Of a stretch of DNA of 64,000 bases, positions 28,654-37,191 are shown piece after piece. The stretch's first letter is position 1. Each line of letters starts with the position of its first letter. The notes under the pieces were generated by a model that ran no database searches, had not been told where the DNA came from, and worked only from the letters and a program-made list of their open reading frames with translations. This DNA comes from UBA6623 sp965217195. Its GTDB lineage: Bacteria; Acidobacteriota; Terriglobia; Bryobacterales; UBA6623. The translations under genes were made by a program, and so were the position numbers. The stretch lies in assembly GCA_965217195.1 (NCBI GenBank), contig CBDCHL010000005.1, forward strand, positions 1,364,001 through 1,428,000, given 5' to 3'.

Positions 28654-29148
28654 ATGACCGAACGAGAATTTTTCATCCAAAAGTGGTCCGAGGAATTGCC
28701 CCTGACAATGGGCGTTTTTGAGGCCCTGCCGAGCGACAAGCTGGACTACCAACCGCACGAGAAATCACGCACCGCGCGCGCTGTCGTGGGCCATCTGTTG
28801 GGCCACATCGAAGACCTGGTCGAGCTTGCCGGCGCCGGGGGGACCATCAACCACCGCAACGAGCTGCCGTTCACGGATATACCCGACGCGGTGGCGAAGT
28901 TCAATGCCTCGAACAGCCGTTTCGAAGAACTGCTGAAGGGCCTCGACGAGGAGACCTGGAGCACGACGAACAACAAGTTCGACGTCGCCGGCCACACGCA
29001 TTTCGAAGCCCCGCTGGGCTATACCGCCTGGCTCCTTTTGCTCGACACGGTCCATCACCGCGGTCAGCTCAGCACCTACATTCGGCCCATGGGCGGCAAG
29101 CACCCCAACATTTACGGGCCGAGCGGCGACAGCGAAGAGTCGTCTTAA
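28654..29148 (+). CDS. DinB-like (DfsB/YfiT) four-helix-bundle protein
   Basis: A 164-residue protein with a strong Shine-Dalgarno (GGAGGAGG). The DinB/YfiT superfamily fold is indicated by His in VVGHLLGHIEDL, the NELPF loop and the LLLDTVHHRGQLSTYIRPMG segment that carries two of the three metal-ligand histidines. Many members are metal-dependent thiol S-transferases or stress proteins; substrate unknown. It lies 15 bp after the MarR gene, so the pair is probably an inducible operon. Confidence 0.88.
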   Translation: MTEREFFIQKWSEELPLTMGVFEALPSDKLDYQPHEKSRTARAVVGHLLGHIEDLVELAGAGGTINHRNELPFTDIPDAVAKFNASNSRFEELLKGLDEETWSTTNNKFDVAGHTHFEAPLGYTAWLLLLDTVHHRGQLSTYIRPMGGKHPNIYGPSGDSEESS

Positions 29149-29210
29149 GACTCCAATTGCGCGACAAACTGATCTCTCACTGACAACGAAACCCGAAAGG
29201 AAACCACCGG

Positions 29211-29495
29211 ATGCCCTATATGATGATTCGACACAAAGTGAAAGACTTTTCCGCTTGGAAGACGGTCTTTGAGGAACACGGCGGAACCCGCGCGGCCGCC
29301 GGTTCAAAAGGCGGTTATTTGCTCCGCAACCAGGACGATCCCAGTGAAACCGTCATTCTGCTTGAGGTGGATGACACCGCGGGCTTCAGGGAAATGGTCG
29401 CCTCAGCCGATCTGCGCGATGCTATGCAACGCGTCGGGGTCGCCGATCAGCCTGATTTCTATTTCCTCGACGAGGACAGCCGCCCGACGCAATGA
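29211..29495 (+). CDS. Dimeric alpha-beta-barrel (antibiotic-monooxygenase-like) protein
   Basis: A 94-residue protein with Shine-Dalgarno GAAAGGAAA. The pattern MIRHKVKDFSAWKTVFEEH, then a strand VILLEVDDTAGFREMV, then FYFLDED resembles the ferredoxin-like dimeric-barrel fold of ABM/cyclase-type enzymes. No cofactor site is evident; function unknown. It is the third gene in the MarR-DinB series, 62 bp after the DinB gene. Confidence 0.7.
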   Translation: MPYMMIRHKVKDFSAWKTVFEEHGGTRAAAGSKGGYLLRNQDDPSETVILLEVDDTAGFREMVASADLRDAMQRVGVADQPDFYFLDEDSRPTQ

Positions 29496-29506
29496 CGGAA
29501 TCACGC

Positions 29507-29544
29507 AAACCGAGCCACGACCGTGAGGGAGCAGTGTGCGATGA
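29507..29544 (+). repeat. Dispersed repeat, family E, copy 1
   Basis: It shares AAACCGAGCC, GACCGT/GGCCGT, GAGC and TGCGATGA blocks in the same order and spacing with 58871-58908. Confidence 0.55.
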
Positions 29545-29619
29545 GGTTGGTTGGGGGATCGGAAGTCACGGGACCTCGGGAATCGCTCCCGTTTCATGGC
29601 GGACTCGCACGGCGGCCCG

Positions 29620-30783
29620 CTACCCCGAACGACCAGTCTGTCTCAGACGCTCCACCACCCGGGCCACCTTGTCGACGGCGTAGTCGATCTCTTCTTCGGT
29701 CGTAAAACGTCCCAAACCGAAGCGCAAGGATGCATGGGCCAAAGCCGGTTTGACGCCCATTGCCCGCAGGACGTGGCTTGGCTCGGGCGTGTCCGTCGTA
29801 CAGGCCGAGCCGCTCGAAACGGCGATATCGTCCATACCGAGCAGTAGAGCTTCACCGTCCACACCGTCGAAACTTGCGTTCAGATTCTGCGGCAGGCGAT
29901 GCTCGCGACTTCCGTTGATCGACAACCCGTCCAATCGCTCGCTGAGGCCCTCCCATAGACGGTCGCGCAGCCGGCCCGTGCGCTCGCCCTCGGCCCCCAT
30001 CTCGGAAGCGCAAAGCTCGCACGTCCTCCCGAAACCGACGATGCCCGGGACGTTCAATGTCCCAGATCGCAGCCCTCGTTCGTGACCGCCGCCGTCGATT
30101 TGAGTTGCGAGGTCGACACGCTTACCCCGCCGTCGAACATACAGAGCGCCGACACCTTTAGGGCCGTACATTTTATGTGCTGTGAACGACATCAAGTCGA
30201 TCGCATCTCGTTCCACATCGACGGGAATCTTCCCGACCGCCTGCGCGGCATCTACGTGCAAGGGGACCCCGGCCTCACGGGCGATCCCACCGACTTCCGC
30301 AATCGGCTGAAGCACGCCGATTTCATTGTTTGCCGCCATCACCGAAATGAGAATCGTCTTGTCGGTGATAGCTCGTCGCACTTTCTCGGGATCCAGCAAA
30401 CCCTCACCGTCAATCGGCAGATAGCTAACCCGACCACCGCGCTGCTCCAGGCGTTTGGCACAGTCGAGAACCGCTTTGTGTTCGGTCGCGCAGGTGATGA
30501 TGTGGGGCTCGCCCGCTGCGGCCGCCTCGGCTACGCCCTTGATCGCCAGATTGTCCGACTCGGTCGCTCCGCTGGTGAAGACGATCTCGCGCGGAAAGGC
30601 CCCGATCAACTCGGCGACCTGTTCGCGCGCCTCGGCGACGGCCTTTTCCGCCGCCCATCCGAAAGAGTGGTTGCGGCTGGCGCCATTGCCGAAGACCTCC
30701 CCAAAGTAGGGCAACATAGCCTCGATGACCCGCGGATCGACCGGCGTCGTCGCATGGCTATCGAGATAGATCGGGAGCTTCAT
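29620..30783 (-). CDS. Cysteine desulfurase (NifS/IscS class)
   Basis: A 387-residue PLP enzyme. Signatures: opening YLDSHATTPVDPRV, PLP-stacking TEHKAVLD, NNEIGVLQP, the PLP lysine in SFTAHKMYGPKGVGALYVR, and the catalytic cysteine loop SSGSACTTDTPEPSHVL. It removes sulfur from cysteine for Fe-S clusters or thiolation. SxxSAC with a long loop points to the NifS/IscS group I rather than SufS. No IscU or IscR gene is adjacent, so its partner is unknown. It is divergent from the ThuA gene with 157 bp between starts. Confidence 0.93.
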   Translation of the reverse strand: MKLPIYLDSHATTPVDPRVIEAMLPYFGEVFGNGASRNHSFGWAAEKAVAEAREQVAELIGAFPREIVFTSGATESDNLAIKGVAEAAAAGEPHIITCATEHKAVLDCAKRLEQRGGRVSYLPIDGEGLLDPEKVRRAITDKTILISVMAANNEIGVLQPIAEVGGIAREAGVPLHVDAAQAVGKIPVDVERDAIDLMSFTAHKMYGPKGVGALYVRRRGKRVDLATQIDGGGHERGLRSGTLNVPGIVGFGRTCELCASEMGAEGERTGRLRDRLWEGLSERLDGLSINGSREHRLPQNLNASFDGVDGEALLLGMDDIAVSSGSACTTDTPEPSHVLRAMGVKPALAHASLRFGLGRFTTEEEIDYAVDKVARVVERLRQTGRSG

Positions 30784-30891
30784 GGGAACTGCGACCAGAA
30801 AAAGGTCGGCCCGCGCGTTGTCGGACCCTAGTCTCCATCATCCTAGTAGACCGTCGCGCGGAGATGCCTGTATCCGCGGCCTCCGCTCTGC

Positions 30892-30897
30892 TACAAT
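30892..30897 (+). promoter_or_regulatory. Possible -10 box of the ThuA gene
   Basis: A TACAAT preceded by GC, 43 bp before the ATG at 30941. The same GCTACAAT octamer occurs at 14776 and 25951. Confidence 0.35.
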
Positions 30898-30940
30898 CGG
30901 CCCCGGACTTTCGTCGAAACCGCCACAAGGAGACTCCGTC

Positions 30941-31696
30941 ATGCGTCGACTCCCAGCCCTCTTCCTCGTCGCCGTCGCCGCCCTCGCCGCCCAAGACACT
31001 TCGCGCGTCTACCAATCCGCCGAGCGGCCCAGGGCTCTGGCGCTGATCGGCGATCGCTACCACAGCCCGGTCCATATTCGCGACGGGATTGCGCCCGCGC
31101 TGCTGCGCGAAAACATCCCCATCGCGTTTATCGAGAATCCCGAGGCCCTCGCCGCCGCCGCTCTCAAGCAGTTCGACCTGTTCATCCTTTTCAAGGACGG
31201 CATGATCTGGCCCAACGGCCACGATCAGCCCCACGTCAAATGGATGACCGACGAACAGCAGCAAGCGATCTGGGATTTCGTCCACTCAGGCGGGGCGTTT
31301 TTGGCGCTCCACAATTCGCACGGCATTTATCCGCCCAGCGGGCTCTACTACAAACTCTTCGGCGGCGACTACGGCGGCCACCCTCCGCCGGCTGTCTTTA
31401 CGATTCGCGTCGACGACAAATCGCACCCCATCACACAGGGCGTCGAAGACTACGAAATCTTCGACGAGCAGCACACCAGTAAGTATTACCTCGACGCGCG
31501 CCACTTGCTGTTGCGCAACATCGCGCGCGATAATACAGCGGCGCCGGCGGGCTGGTGGCGTGAGCCGGGGGAAGGGCGGTTCGCGTACTTGTCACCGGGG
31601 CACACGCCCGACGGTCTGGGCCACGGGATGACGCAACGGTTGATCCGCAACGCGTTGCGTTGGCTGTTGCGGCTCGACGAGCAAGAAGGGAGGTGA
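30941..31696 (+). CDS. Secreted ThuA-domain protein
   Basis: A 251-residue protein. ATG 30941 was chosen because AAGGAG precedes it and it begins with a signal peptide (MRRLPALFLVAVAALAAQ). The rest matches the ThuA (trehalose utilisation-like) glutamine-amidotransferase-fold domain: FIENPEAL, FDLFILFKDGMIW, FVHSGGAFLALHNSHG, a YKLFGGDYGGHP loop, and FDEQHTSKYY. The nucleophile cysteine of true amidotransferases is not present. Exported ThuA proteins are common in acidobacteria and Planctomycetes; activity not established. Confidence 0.88.
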   Translation: MRRLPALFLVAVAALAAQDTSRVYQSAERPRALALIGDRYHSPVHIRDGIAPALLRENIPIAFIENPEALAAAALKQFDLFILFKDGMIWPNGHDQPHVKWMTDEQQQAIWDFVHSGGAFLALHNSHGIYPPSGLYYKLFGGDYGGHPPPAVFTIRVDDKSHPITQGVEDYEIFDEQHTSKYYLDARHLLLRNIARDNTAAPAGWWREPGEGRFAYLSPGHTPDGLGHGMTQRLIRNALRWLLRLDEQEGR

Positions 31697-31842
31697 GCAC
31701 CCACATACCCGTGCCGGCAAGGTGATGGGACGGAAGTAGCGGCCGGCACACGAACAAACACCCTAGGCGCGACGGTTTTTCACCTTCCTACCGTGACAAA
31801 TCACCGCGGGAAGTGTTTAGCTTGTACTAGCAACCGAGATCC

Positions 31843-32379
31843 ATGAGTGCACTCGCCCATTTACGGGAGCAAGTCGCGCGCCGCGACCGCCGGCTGACCG
31901 AAGCCTTGCGCCGTTGGTCGCCTCCGCGACCGGTGCGCTTGTGGATGGTGAGTTCTTCGCGCGGCGGCGACGGCTGGCTGTGGGGATTGCTTGGGGCGAG
32001 CGTGTTGTGGGCCGGCGGCGAACGCCGCTATCAGGTGCTGCTGACGACGGCAGCGGCGGTCGTGGCGGCGATTGCACTTTTCAGCCTGGTTAAGCGAGTG
32101 GCGGTTCGTAGCAGGCCGTGCGACCTGATTCCCTTTGCCTCCTTCCCCAAGATTCCGCCGGATCGCTTTTCTTTCCCCTCCGGCCATTCGGTGACGGCCT
32201 TTGCGGTTGCCGTCCCGCTGGCCCTGTTCTATCCCTCTTACATGGTTTGGCTCATGCTGTGCGCCACCAGCGTGGCGACCTCGCGGGTTGTGCTCGGCAT
32301 GCACTTTGTGAGCGACGTCGTGGCGGGCTCGGTGATGGGCGCCGGCATCGGCTACGCGGCCTATTCCCTCGTCAGCTAG
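31843..32379 (+). CDS. PAP2-family membrane phosphatase
   Basis: A 178-residue membrane protein with five hydrophobic segments. All three phosphatase motifs are present: KRVAVRSRP, PSGHS and SRVVLGMHFVSD. It probably dephosphorylates a lipid phosphate such as undecaprenyl diphosphate or phosphatidate on the periplasmic face; substrate unassigned. Divergent overlapping frames in this region are arginine-rich shadows. Family C repeat copy 2 follows 27 bp after the stop. Confidence 0.92.
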   Translation: MSALAHLREQVARRDRRLTEALRRWSPPRPVRLWMVSSSRGGDGWLWGLLGASVLWAGGERRYQVLLTTAAAVVAAIALFSLVKRVAVRSRPCDLIPFASFPKIPPDRFSFPSGHSVTAFAVAVPLALFYPSYMVWLMLCATSVATSRVVLGMHFVSDVVAGSVMGAGIGYAAYSLVS

Positions 32380-32405
32380 CGGGAAACTACGTGGGTAAAC
32401 GGGTG

Positions 32406-32481
32406 GAGACAAGCTGAGAGCTTGTCTTGACTGTCAACTAGGACAAACACGAGTGTTTGTCGCTACCGAGGCATGCTCCCC
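32406..32481 (-). repeat. Dispersed two-hairpin repeat, family C, copy 2 (inverted)
   Basis: Its reverse complement matches 27862-27937. Hairpins: AGACAAGCT/AGCTTGTCT with a 3-base loop (32407-32427), and a perfect 9 bp GACAAACAC/GTGTTTGTC with a 2-base loop (32442-32461). Confidence 0.8.
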
Positions 32482-32527
32482 TATAGCGAAGCTATCGCAT
32501 AGGACCTCGAGTCAGCTCATCTCAGCG

Positions 32528-33379
32528 TTACGGCGGAAGCCGTCGGAAACGGCCGTTGCCCCGGTCGCGAATACGGTCGCGGTCCGGCCCGTCGCCGCTT
32601 GGAGTCCCGCCACCGGGCCGCCGCAACGCGTCTCGGAACGTCATCTCTTCTTCGGTGAAGTAGAGATCGCGGTCGAGGGTCATGTCGAGCTGCGTCCCTT
32701 TTTTGAGCACGGCTTCGGGGCCGCGAGAGAGCAGCACGCCCATCAAGCCCGCCGCCGCGCCGGCCGCCGCGCCCACGCCGGCGCCGAGACCCGCTCGGCC
32801 GCCCGAGGCTCCCGCGATCACCCCGATCGAAGTGCCTGCCGCGGTGGTCTCGCCTACCGTCCGTGCGTCGCCGCCCTTCGAGCTCTCGCTCGTAATCCTG
32901 CCCTCGTCGCGGTCAAGCCCCTCCGGCGCTCTGCCGTCGAGCGAACCGACGCGTCCGACCAAGTCGCGGATGGTCCCGTTCGGGAGAATCATCTGCTCGA
33001 AAAGCAGGAAAAGTTCGCCCTTCCCCTTCAGTCGCCCCGGCCGCTTCGAACCGGTCACGCTGCCGGATACGTATGTGCCTGGCGGAACGACGACGCGACC
33101 ATCAACGACCACGGGGTAGACCGACTCCAGGTAGACTCTGTCACCAGGAGCCGCGTGCTTGGTGCTAATGGAGTTGATCAGGACTAAAGGAACGCGGGTT
33201 CCGCGCGGTATGGTGATGCTGTCAAACGGAGCATCGTCGCGTTGCTTGAGTCCGGTTTCGGCGACCTCGCGGGGCGGGTCCTCCGGGGCGGATTCCTCCT
33301 GTTGGCCCGCCGCTACCGCGACCGAGGCTCCGGCCAACACGCCGACCAACGCGCATCCGACCATCCATCGCGCTTTCAT
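32528..33379 (-). CDS. Exported TrbI-like beta domain and glycine-zipper protein
   Basis: A 283-residue protein. ATG 33379 gives a proper signal peptide (WMVGCALVGVLAGASVAVAA); the open frame extends 105 codons further but is not protein-like. After a charged linker comes a beta domain (ITIPRGTRVPLVLINSIST, VVVPPGTYVSGSVTGSK, GELFLLFEQMILPNG) resembling the conserved part of TrbI/VirB10 proteins, then a glycine-zipper membrane-like stretch (GASGGRAGLGAGVGAAAGAAAG) and a short beta segment. Proteins like this occur in acidobacteria without conjugation genes; none are seen here. Possibly envelope-associated, role unknown. The tail is Arg/Gly rich. Confidence 0.7.
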   Translation of the reverse strand: MKARWMVGCALVGVLAGASVAVAAGQQEESAPEDPPREVAETGLKQRDDAPFDSITIPRGTRVPLVLINSISTKHAAPGDRVYLESVYPVVVDGRVVVPPGTYVSGSVTGSKRPGRLKGKGELFLLFEQMILPNGTIRDLVGRVGSLDGRAPEGLDRDEGRITSESSKGGDARTVGETTAAGTSIGVIAGASGGRAGLGAGVGAAAGAAAGLMGVLLSRGPEAVLKKGTQLDMTLDRDLYFTEEEMTFRDALRRPGGGTPSGDGPDRDRIRDRGNGRFRRLPP

Positions 33380-33975
33380 GAGTGTCACCCTAGGTTCCAT
33401 TGTAAACGCCGACGCAGCGCGCGCCCGGTTTGCGCTGCATGCGCGATCTAAATATGGGATCGGCGGCGGAGCGCCCACGCGCGCTTCCTCGGCAGAAATT
33501 CTTCGCTCGGTTCGGGCATGGCCGAAGCCTTGCGGGAAAAGGTCGTTGAAACGGCCTCGTATGCCGCGGAGAGCCCTTTCAACCGGCCCTACAAGGGCTG
33601 GCCTAACCGAACCCAAGCCCGGTAAACCGAGCTGAGCGCGGACTTCCGTCCTCGCCTCTGTTTCTCCTGCTCGCATTGCGAGAGGTGCTTGCATTAATTT
33701 CGCACTCCCGGTTTACGCTTCTTCTCGCTGCCGATCCCCTCTGGGGCCGAATGCCCTGTTAGTAGTAACGCGCGCCGCCGGAAATGGTTGCGCCTCGATC
33801 ATAAGATTCCTCACCGTTCGTCGATAGGTCGCCGTCCTCCGCTCCTTTACAAACCGGGGCAACGTTGACAGAATGTTCACAGCGCGGGGTCGCGGCCGCG
33901 CCGTCGCGCGGGGTTGCCGACTGACTAGGCAACCTTGATCTTCTTCTTCCAACCCTTCTGATCTGAGTCGCCCGA
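33380..33975. other. Intergenic region with a decayed repeat
   Basis: A divergent gap of about 600 bp between the glycine-zipper gene and the aldo/keto reductase gene. It contains the degenerate family B element at 33504-33688; otherwise I see no gene. Frames across it are Arg/Ala-rich. Confidence 0.5.
33504..33688 (+). repeat. Degenerate copy of the 147 bp family B element
   Basis: Blocks shared in order with 55373-55700 are GCATGGCC/CCATGGCC, CCTACAAGGGCTGGCCT (versus CCTAAAGGGCCGGCCT), GCCCGGTAAACCGAGCTGAG, the GGACTTCCGTC hairpin core and a tail GCTCGCATTGCGA. Confidence 0.7.
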
Positions 33976-34947
33976 ATGCTCGACATTTATCAAGACGCCA
34001 TCCAACAACAAGACCGCCCCGGGGGCATCGCTACCCGTCGTCTGGGACGCACCAATGAACAAGTTTCCATCCTGTGTCTCGGGGGCGCGCATCTCGGACG
34101 CGCCGGCGAATGGGACAAGCAAGAAGCCATCCGCATAGCGCACACCGCCATCGACAACGGCGTAACGTTCTTCGACAACGCCTGGATGTACCTCGACGGC
34201 TGGGCCGAGGAATGCATGGGCATGACGCTCGACGGGGGATGGCGCGAGAAGGTCTTTCTGATGACGAAGACCTCGGGCCGCGACTACGAGTTCGCCAAGA
34301 AATGCCTCGAAGAGAGCCTGCGCCGTCTGCGTACCGACTATGTCGACCTATGGCAGTTTCACGAGATGAACTACGACAACGACCCCGATTGGGTGCTCGA
34401 GCGTGGCGGGCTGAAGTATGCACTCGAAGCGCAGCAAGCCGGCAAGATTCGTTACATCGGCTTCACCGGCCACAAGGATCCGCGCATTCACCAGAAGATG
34501 CTCAATAAGGGCTTCGACTGGGCGACGGCGCAGATGCCGATCAACGTGATGGACTACTTCTATCGCAGCTTCCAGCACGACGTTCTGCCGCTGTGCGTCA
34601 ACCGCGACGTCGGCGTGTTGGGCATGAAATCGCTCGGAGGCGGCAAGACCGAGCCCAAGATCCCTGTTGATACCCCCCTGACCGTTGAGCAGTGCGTGCG
34701 CTATTCGCTGAGCCTGCCGATCTCGACGCTCGTGCGCGGCTACACCAAAATGGAGCAACTCGAGGCCGACATCAAGACGGTTCGGGATTTCATCCCCCTC
34801 AGCGAAGACGAAAAGCGAGACATCCTGGCGATCGCCGAGGCCGACGCCGGTGACGGCCGCCACGAACACTTCAAATCGACGCGCCGCTTCGATGCGCCGA
34901 TTTATCGCGAAATGCATGGCCTTCCGGTGGCCGGTGATTCCCTGTAG
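33976..34947 (+). CDS. Aldo/keto reductase family oxidoreductase
   Basis: A 323-residue protein with the AKR fold. The catalytic tetrad can be read: Asp in FFDNAWMYLDG with Tyr four positions on, Lys in VFLMTKTSG, and His in LWQFHEMNYD. NADP-binding-type segments (GKIRYIGFTGHKDP) follow. It reduces carbonyls with NAD(P)H; substrate unknown. Members of this branch, which keep a polar C-terminal extension, occur in acidobacteria and Planctomycetes and may act on sugars. The sulfatase gene follows on the same strand with a repeat copy between. Confidence 0.92.
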   Translation: MLDIYQDAIQQQDRPGGIATRRLGRTNEQVSILCLGGAHLGRAGEWDKQEAIRIAHTAIDNGVTFFDNAWMYLDGWAEECMGMTLDGGWREKVFLMTKTSGRDYEFAKKCLEESLRRLRTDYVDLWQFHEMNYDNDPDWVLERGGLKYALEAQQAGKIRYIGFTGHKDPRIHQKMLNKGFDWATAQMPINVMDYFYRSFQHDVLPLCVNRDVGVLGMKSLGGGKTEPKIPVDTPLTVEQCVRYSLSLPISTLVRGYTKMEQLEADIKTVRDFIPLSEDEKRDILAIAEADAGDGRHEHFKSTRRFDAPIYREMHGLPVAGDSL

Positions 34948-35010
34948 GGCCCGTTTCCATGAATCCGCGGATTCATAATACCGCCATGAGGTCGTTTTAG
35001 TCGGGGTGCT

Positions 35011-35112
35011 TTCGGAGAAGACATGTCGGCACGAATGCCGACACGGCACGCTGAAAGCGTGCGCCACGTCAGGGCCCCGGCATCGAGAGGATTCAGTGGC
35101 TATTTTCGGAGG
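35011..35112 (+). repeat. Dispersed two-hairpin repeat, family D, copy 1
   Basis: Hairpin 1 GTCGGCA/TGCCGAC (35025-35042, loop CGAA) and hairpin 2 GCACGCT/AGCGTGC (35046-35062, loop GAA), followed by GCCACGTC, ATCGAGAGGA and GGCTATTTTCGGAGG. The second copy, at 43448-43550, has compensatory changes in both stems. The end of this copy, GGAGGAGG, may serve as the Shine-Dalgarno of the sulfatase gene. Confidence 0.85.
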
Positions 35113-35120
35113 AGGCGGAC

Positions 35121-36611
35121 ATGGCACTTCGCTCAGTGCGCACGACAGCTCTTTTATGGACTGCCGCTCTGGTGTTGCCGACCGCCTCGGGGCTCGCGGC
35201 GGAGGAGCCCGCCAAACCCAACATTCTCTTCATCGCCATCGACGACCTCAATGACTGGGTGAACCCGCTCCAGGGCCACCCGCAAGTGCAAACCCCGCAT
35301 ATGGACCGGTTGGCCGCCCGCGGCACCGTTTTCACCAACGCCCACTGTCAGGCGCCGATTTGCAATCCATCGCGAACCAGCTTGATGACCGGCCTGCGGC
35401 CCTCGACCACCGGCATCTATGCACTGACGCCGTGGTTCCGCGACGTCGATGATTTCAAGGACCTCGTCACACTGCCGCAATATCTCGGCCTCCACGGCTA
35501 TCGCACCTACAGCACCGGCAAGATCTATCACAGCCGCGGCTATCAAGAGAACCATAAGCCTGAGTTCGACGTGATGGGCCCGGGGGCCTCGGTCGGCGTG
35601 TATCCGCCGAAGAAGCTGGTCAATACGCCGCAGCCGCACCCACTCGTCGATTGGGGCTTATTCCCGCACCGCGACGAAGACAAGGGAGATTGGAAGGTCG
35701 CAAGCTGGGCAGTCGATCAGTTGAGCGGCGAGTTGCCCGAGCCCTTCTTCCTCGCGGCCGGATTTTTCCTGCCCCATGTGCCGTGCTTTGCGACCCAGAA
35801 GTGGTTCGACCTGTATCCCGAAGACAAGGTCGAGCTACCCCCGGTGCGGCGCGACGACCGCGAAGACACGCCGTTGTTTTCCTGGTTCCTCCATTGGCGG
35901 CTGCCCGAACCGCGACTGAAGTTTCTCGATGAAGCCAAGCAATGGAAGAACCTCGTGCGCTCTTACCTGGCGTCGATCAGCTTCGTCGACAGCCAGGTCG
36001 GGCGCTTGCTCGATGCTCTGGAGGCAAGCGGTCACGCCGACAATACCGTGGTCGTTCTGTGGTCGGATCACGGCTGGCATTTGGGCGAAAAGCTCATCAC
36101 GGGCAAGAATACGCTTTGGGACCGCTCGACCCGCGTGCCGCTGATCTTCGCCGGTCCAGGCGTCAGCAGAGGGGCATCGTCCGCGCGGCCGGCCGAGTTG
36201 CTCGACATCTACCCGACGCTGGTCGAGTTGGCCGGCTTGCCCGCCAAGGAAGGCATCGAAGGACACAGCCTCGTTCCGCAACTGCGAGACGCCAAGGCTT
36301 CCCGCCGGTGGCCGGCGATCACCACGCACAACCACGACAATCACGGGGTTCGCACCGAGAACTGGCGCTTCATTCAATACGCTAACGGCTCGGAGGAGTT
36401 CTACGACATGCGCCGCGACCCCAACGAGTGGACAAATCTTATCGACGTTCCGGTCCATGCCGGCCGCATCCGCGAGCACCGCCGCCTGCTGCCGGAGCTC
36501 AATCGCGCCCCCGCTCCCGGCAGCGGTATCCGCCTGCTGACCTACAAAGACGGCAAGGCTGTTTGGGAGGGCAAAGAGATCACCCCCGGCGAGCCTATTC
36601 CGGAGATTTAA
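35121..36611 (+). CDS. Secreted sulfatase (iduronate-2-sulfatase-like)
   Basis: A 496-residue type I sulfatase with signal peptide (1-27). The formylglycine motif is CNPSR (Cys81), inside CQAPICNPSRTSLMTGLRPST, a pattern close to iduronate-2-sulfatase-like proteins. Metal ligands appear as IDDLND (41-44) and WSDHGWHLGEK. It hydrolyses sulfate esters, probably from sulfated polysaccharides, after activation by a formylglycine-generating enzyme not seen here. A strong GGAGGAGG precedes the ATG and overlaps the end of repeat family D copy 1. Confidence 0.93.
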   Translation: MALRSVRTTALLWTAALVLPTASGLAAEEPAKPNILFIAIDDLNDWVNPLQGHPQVQTPHMDRLAARGTVFTNAHCQAPICNPSRTSLMTGLRPSTTGIYALTPWFRDVDDFKDLVTLPQYLGLHGYRTYSTGKIYHSRGYQENHKPEFDVMGPGASVGVYPPKKLVNTPQPHPLVDWGLFPHRDEDKGDWKVASWAVDQLSGELPEPFFLAAGFFLPHVPCFATQKWFDLYPEDKVELPPVRRDDREDTPLFSWFLHWRLPEPRLKFLDEAKQWKNLVRSYLASISFVDSQVGRLLDALEASGHADNTVVVLWSDHGWHLGEKLITGKNTLWDRSTRVPLIFAGPGVSRGASSARPAELLDIYPTLVELAGLPAKEGIEGHSLVPQLRDAKASRRWPAITTHNHDNHGVRTENWRFIQYANGSEEFYDMRRDPNEWTNLIDVPVHAGRIREHRRLLPELNRAPAPGSGIRLLTYKDGKAVWEGKEITPGEPIPEI

Positions 36612-36743
36612 GGAGGCTGAGAGGCGACCCCGACCTGCGTATCGAAGCCGTGCGTCTGCGCTGTCACGGGCGGTTCGGGTCAGCTGGATGAGCCTGGCTT
36701 CGTCCCTATACGATGTGCCGTGCCCGGGCAAGCGGTGGTGAAA

Positions 36744-36778
36744 GCCGCGGGTCTCTTCGAGCCCCTCGCTACGCGGGG
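36744..36778 (+). repeat. Dispersed repeat, family A, copy 1
   Basis: The core GCCGCGGGTCTCTTCGAGCC then CTCGCTACGC matches 38433-38471, 48738-48775 and the reverse strand of 55189-55223 and 58142-58173. Confidence 0.65.
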
Positions 36779-36849
36779 ACAGACTACACGGGGCTAAGTT
36801 GTGGATATTGCTATCGGCCCGGCTTCGTTTCGTCGTCGCTGAGCTTGCC

Positions 36850-37191
36850 TCAGTCCAGGTCCAACGCAGCCTTGATTCCTTCGTCGAGAGCTGCCAGGAC
36901 CCGAGCGGTTAGAGATCCGATTCGCTTTGACAGCTTCGAGCGGTCTATGGTTGTGATCTGGTGACACACCGCATGACTCGCCTCCGGGGCGTACCCGGCA
37001 GGAAGCTCGACAACGGTCGGGCCTCGCGCCGCCTGGCGAGCGGAAGTCGATAGTGGAACCACAATTACGGACCGCCAGCCCACAGCTTCATTGAACCCGT
37101 CATGCGAGACGACCACGACGGGTCTTCGACCTCGTTGTTCGGACCCCGAGCGAGGCGATAGGTTGGCCCACCAAATCTCGCCGCGTCTCAA
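36850..37191 (-). CDS. MazF/PemK-type toxin endoribonuclease
   Basis: A 113-residue protein. The TTG start at 37191 overlaps the antitoxin stop (TTGA) and gives the standard opening RRGEIWWANL. MazF signatures: RGRRPVVVVSHDGFN and VIVVPLSTS, with the late VCHQITTIDRSKL strand. MazF toxins cleave mRNA at short sites and are held inactive by their antitoxin. The gene is complete and has no truncation, so the module may be functional. Confidence 0.92.
   Translation of the reverse strand: MRRGEIWWANLSPRSGSEQRGRRPVVVVSHDGFNEAVGWRSVIVVPLSTSARQAARGPTVVELPAGYAPEASHAVCHQITTIDRSKLSKRIGSLTARVLAALDEGIKAALDLD

Noticed and set aside
32528..33379. Conjugation (TrbI/VirB10) apparatus
   Set aside because: Only a TrbI-like beta domain is present in an exported glycine-zipper protein; no ATPase, relaxase or other transfer genes are near.
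35006..35262. Short open frames across family D repeat copy 1
   Set aside because: They follow the repeat hairpins rather than codon constraint; similar frames appear at copy 2 because the DNA is repeated.
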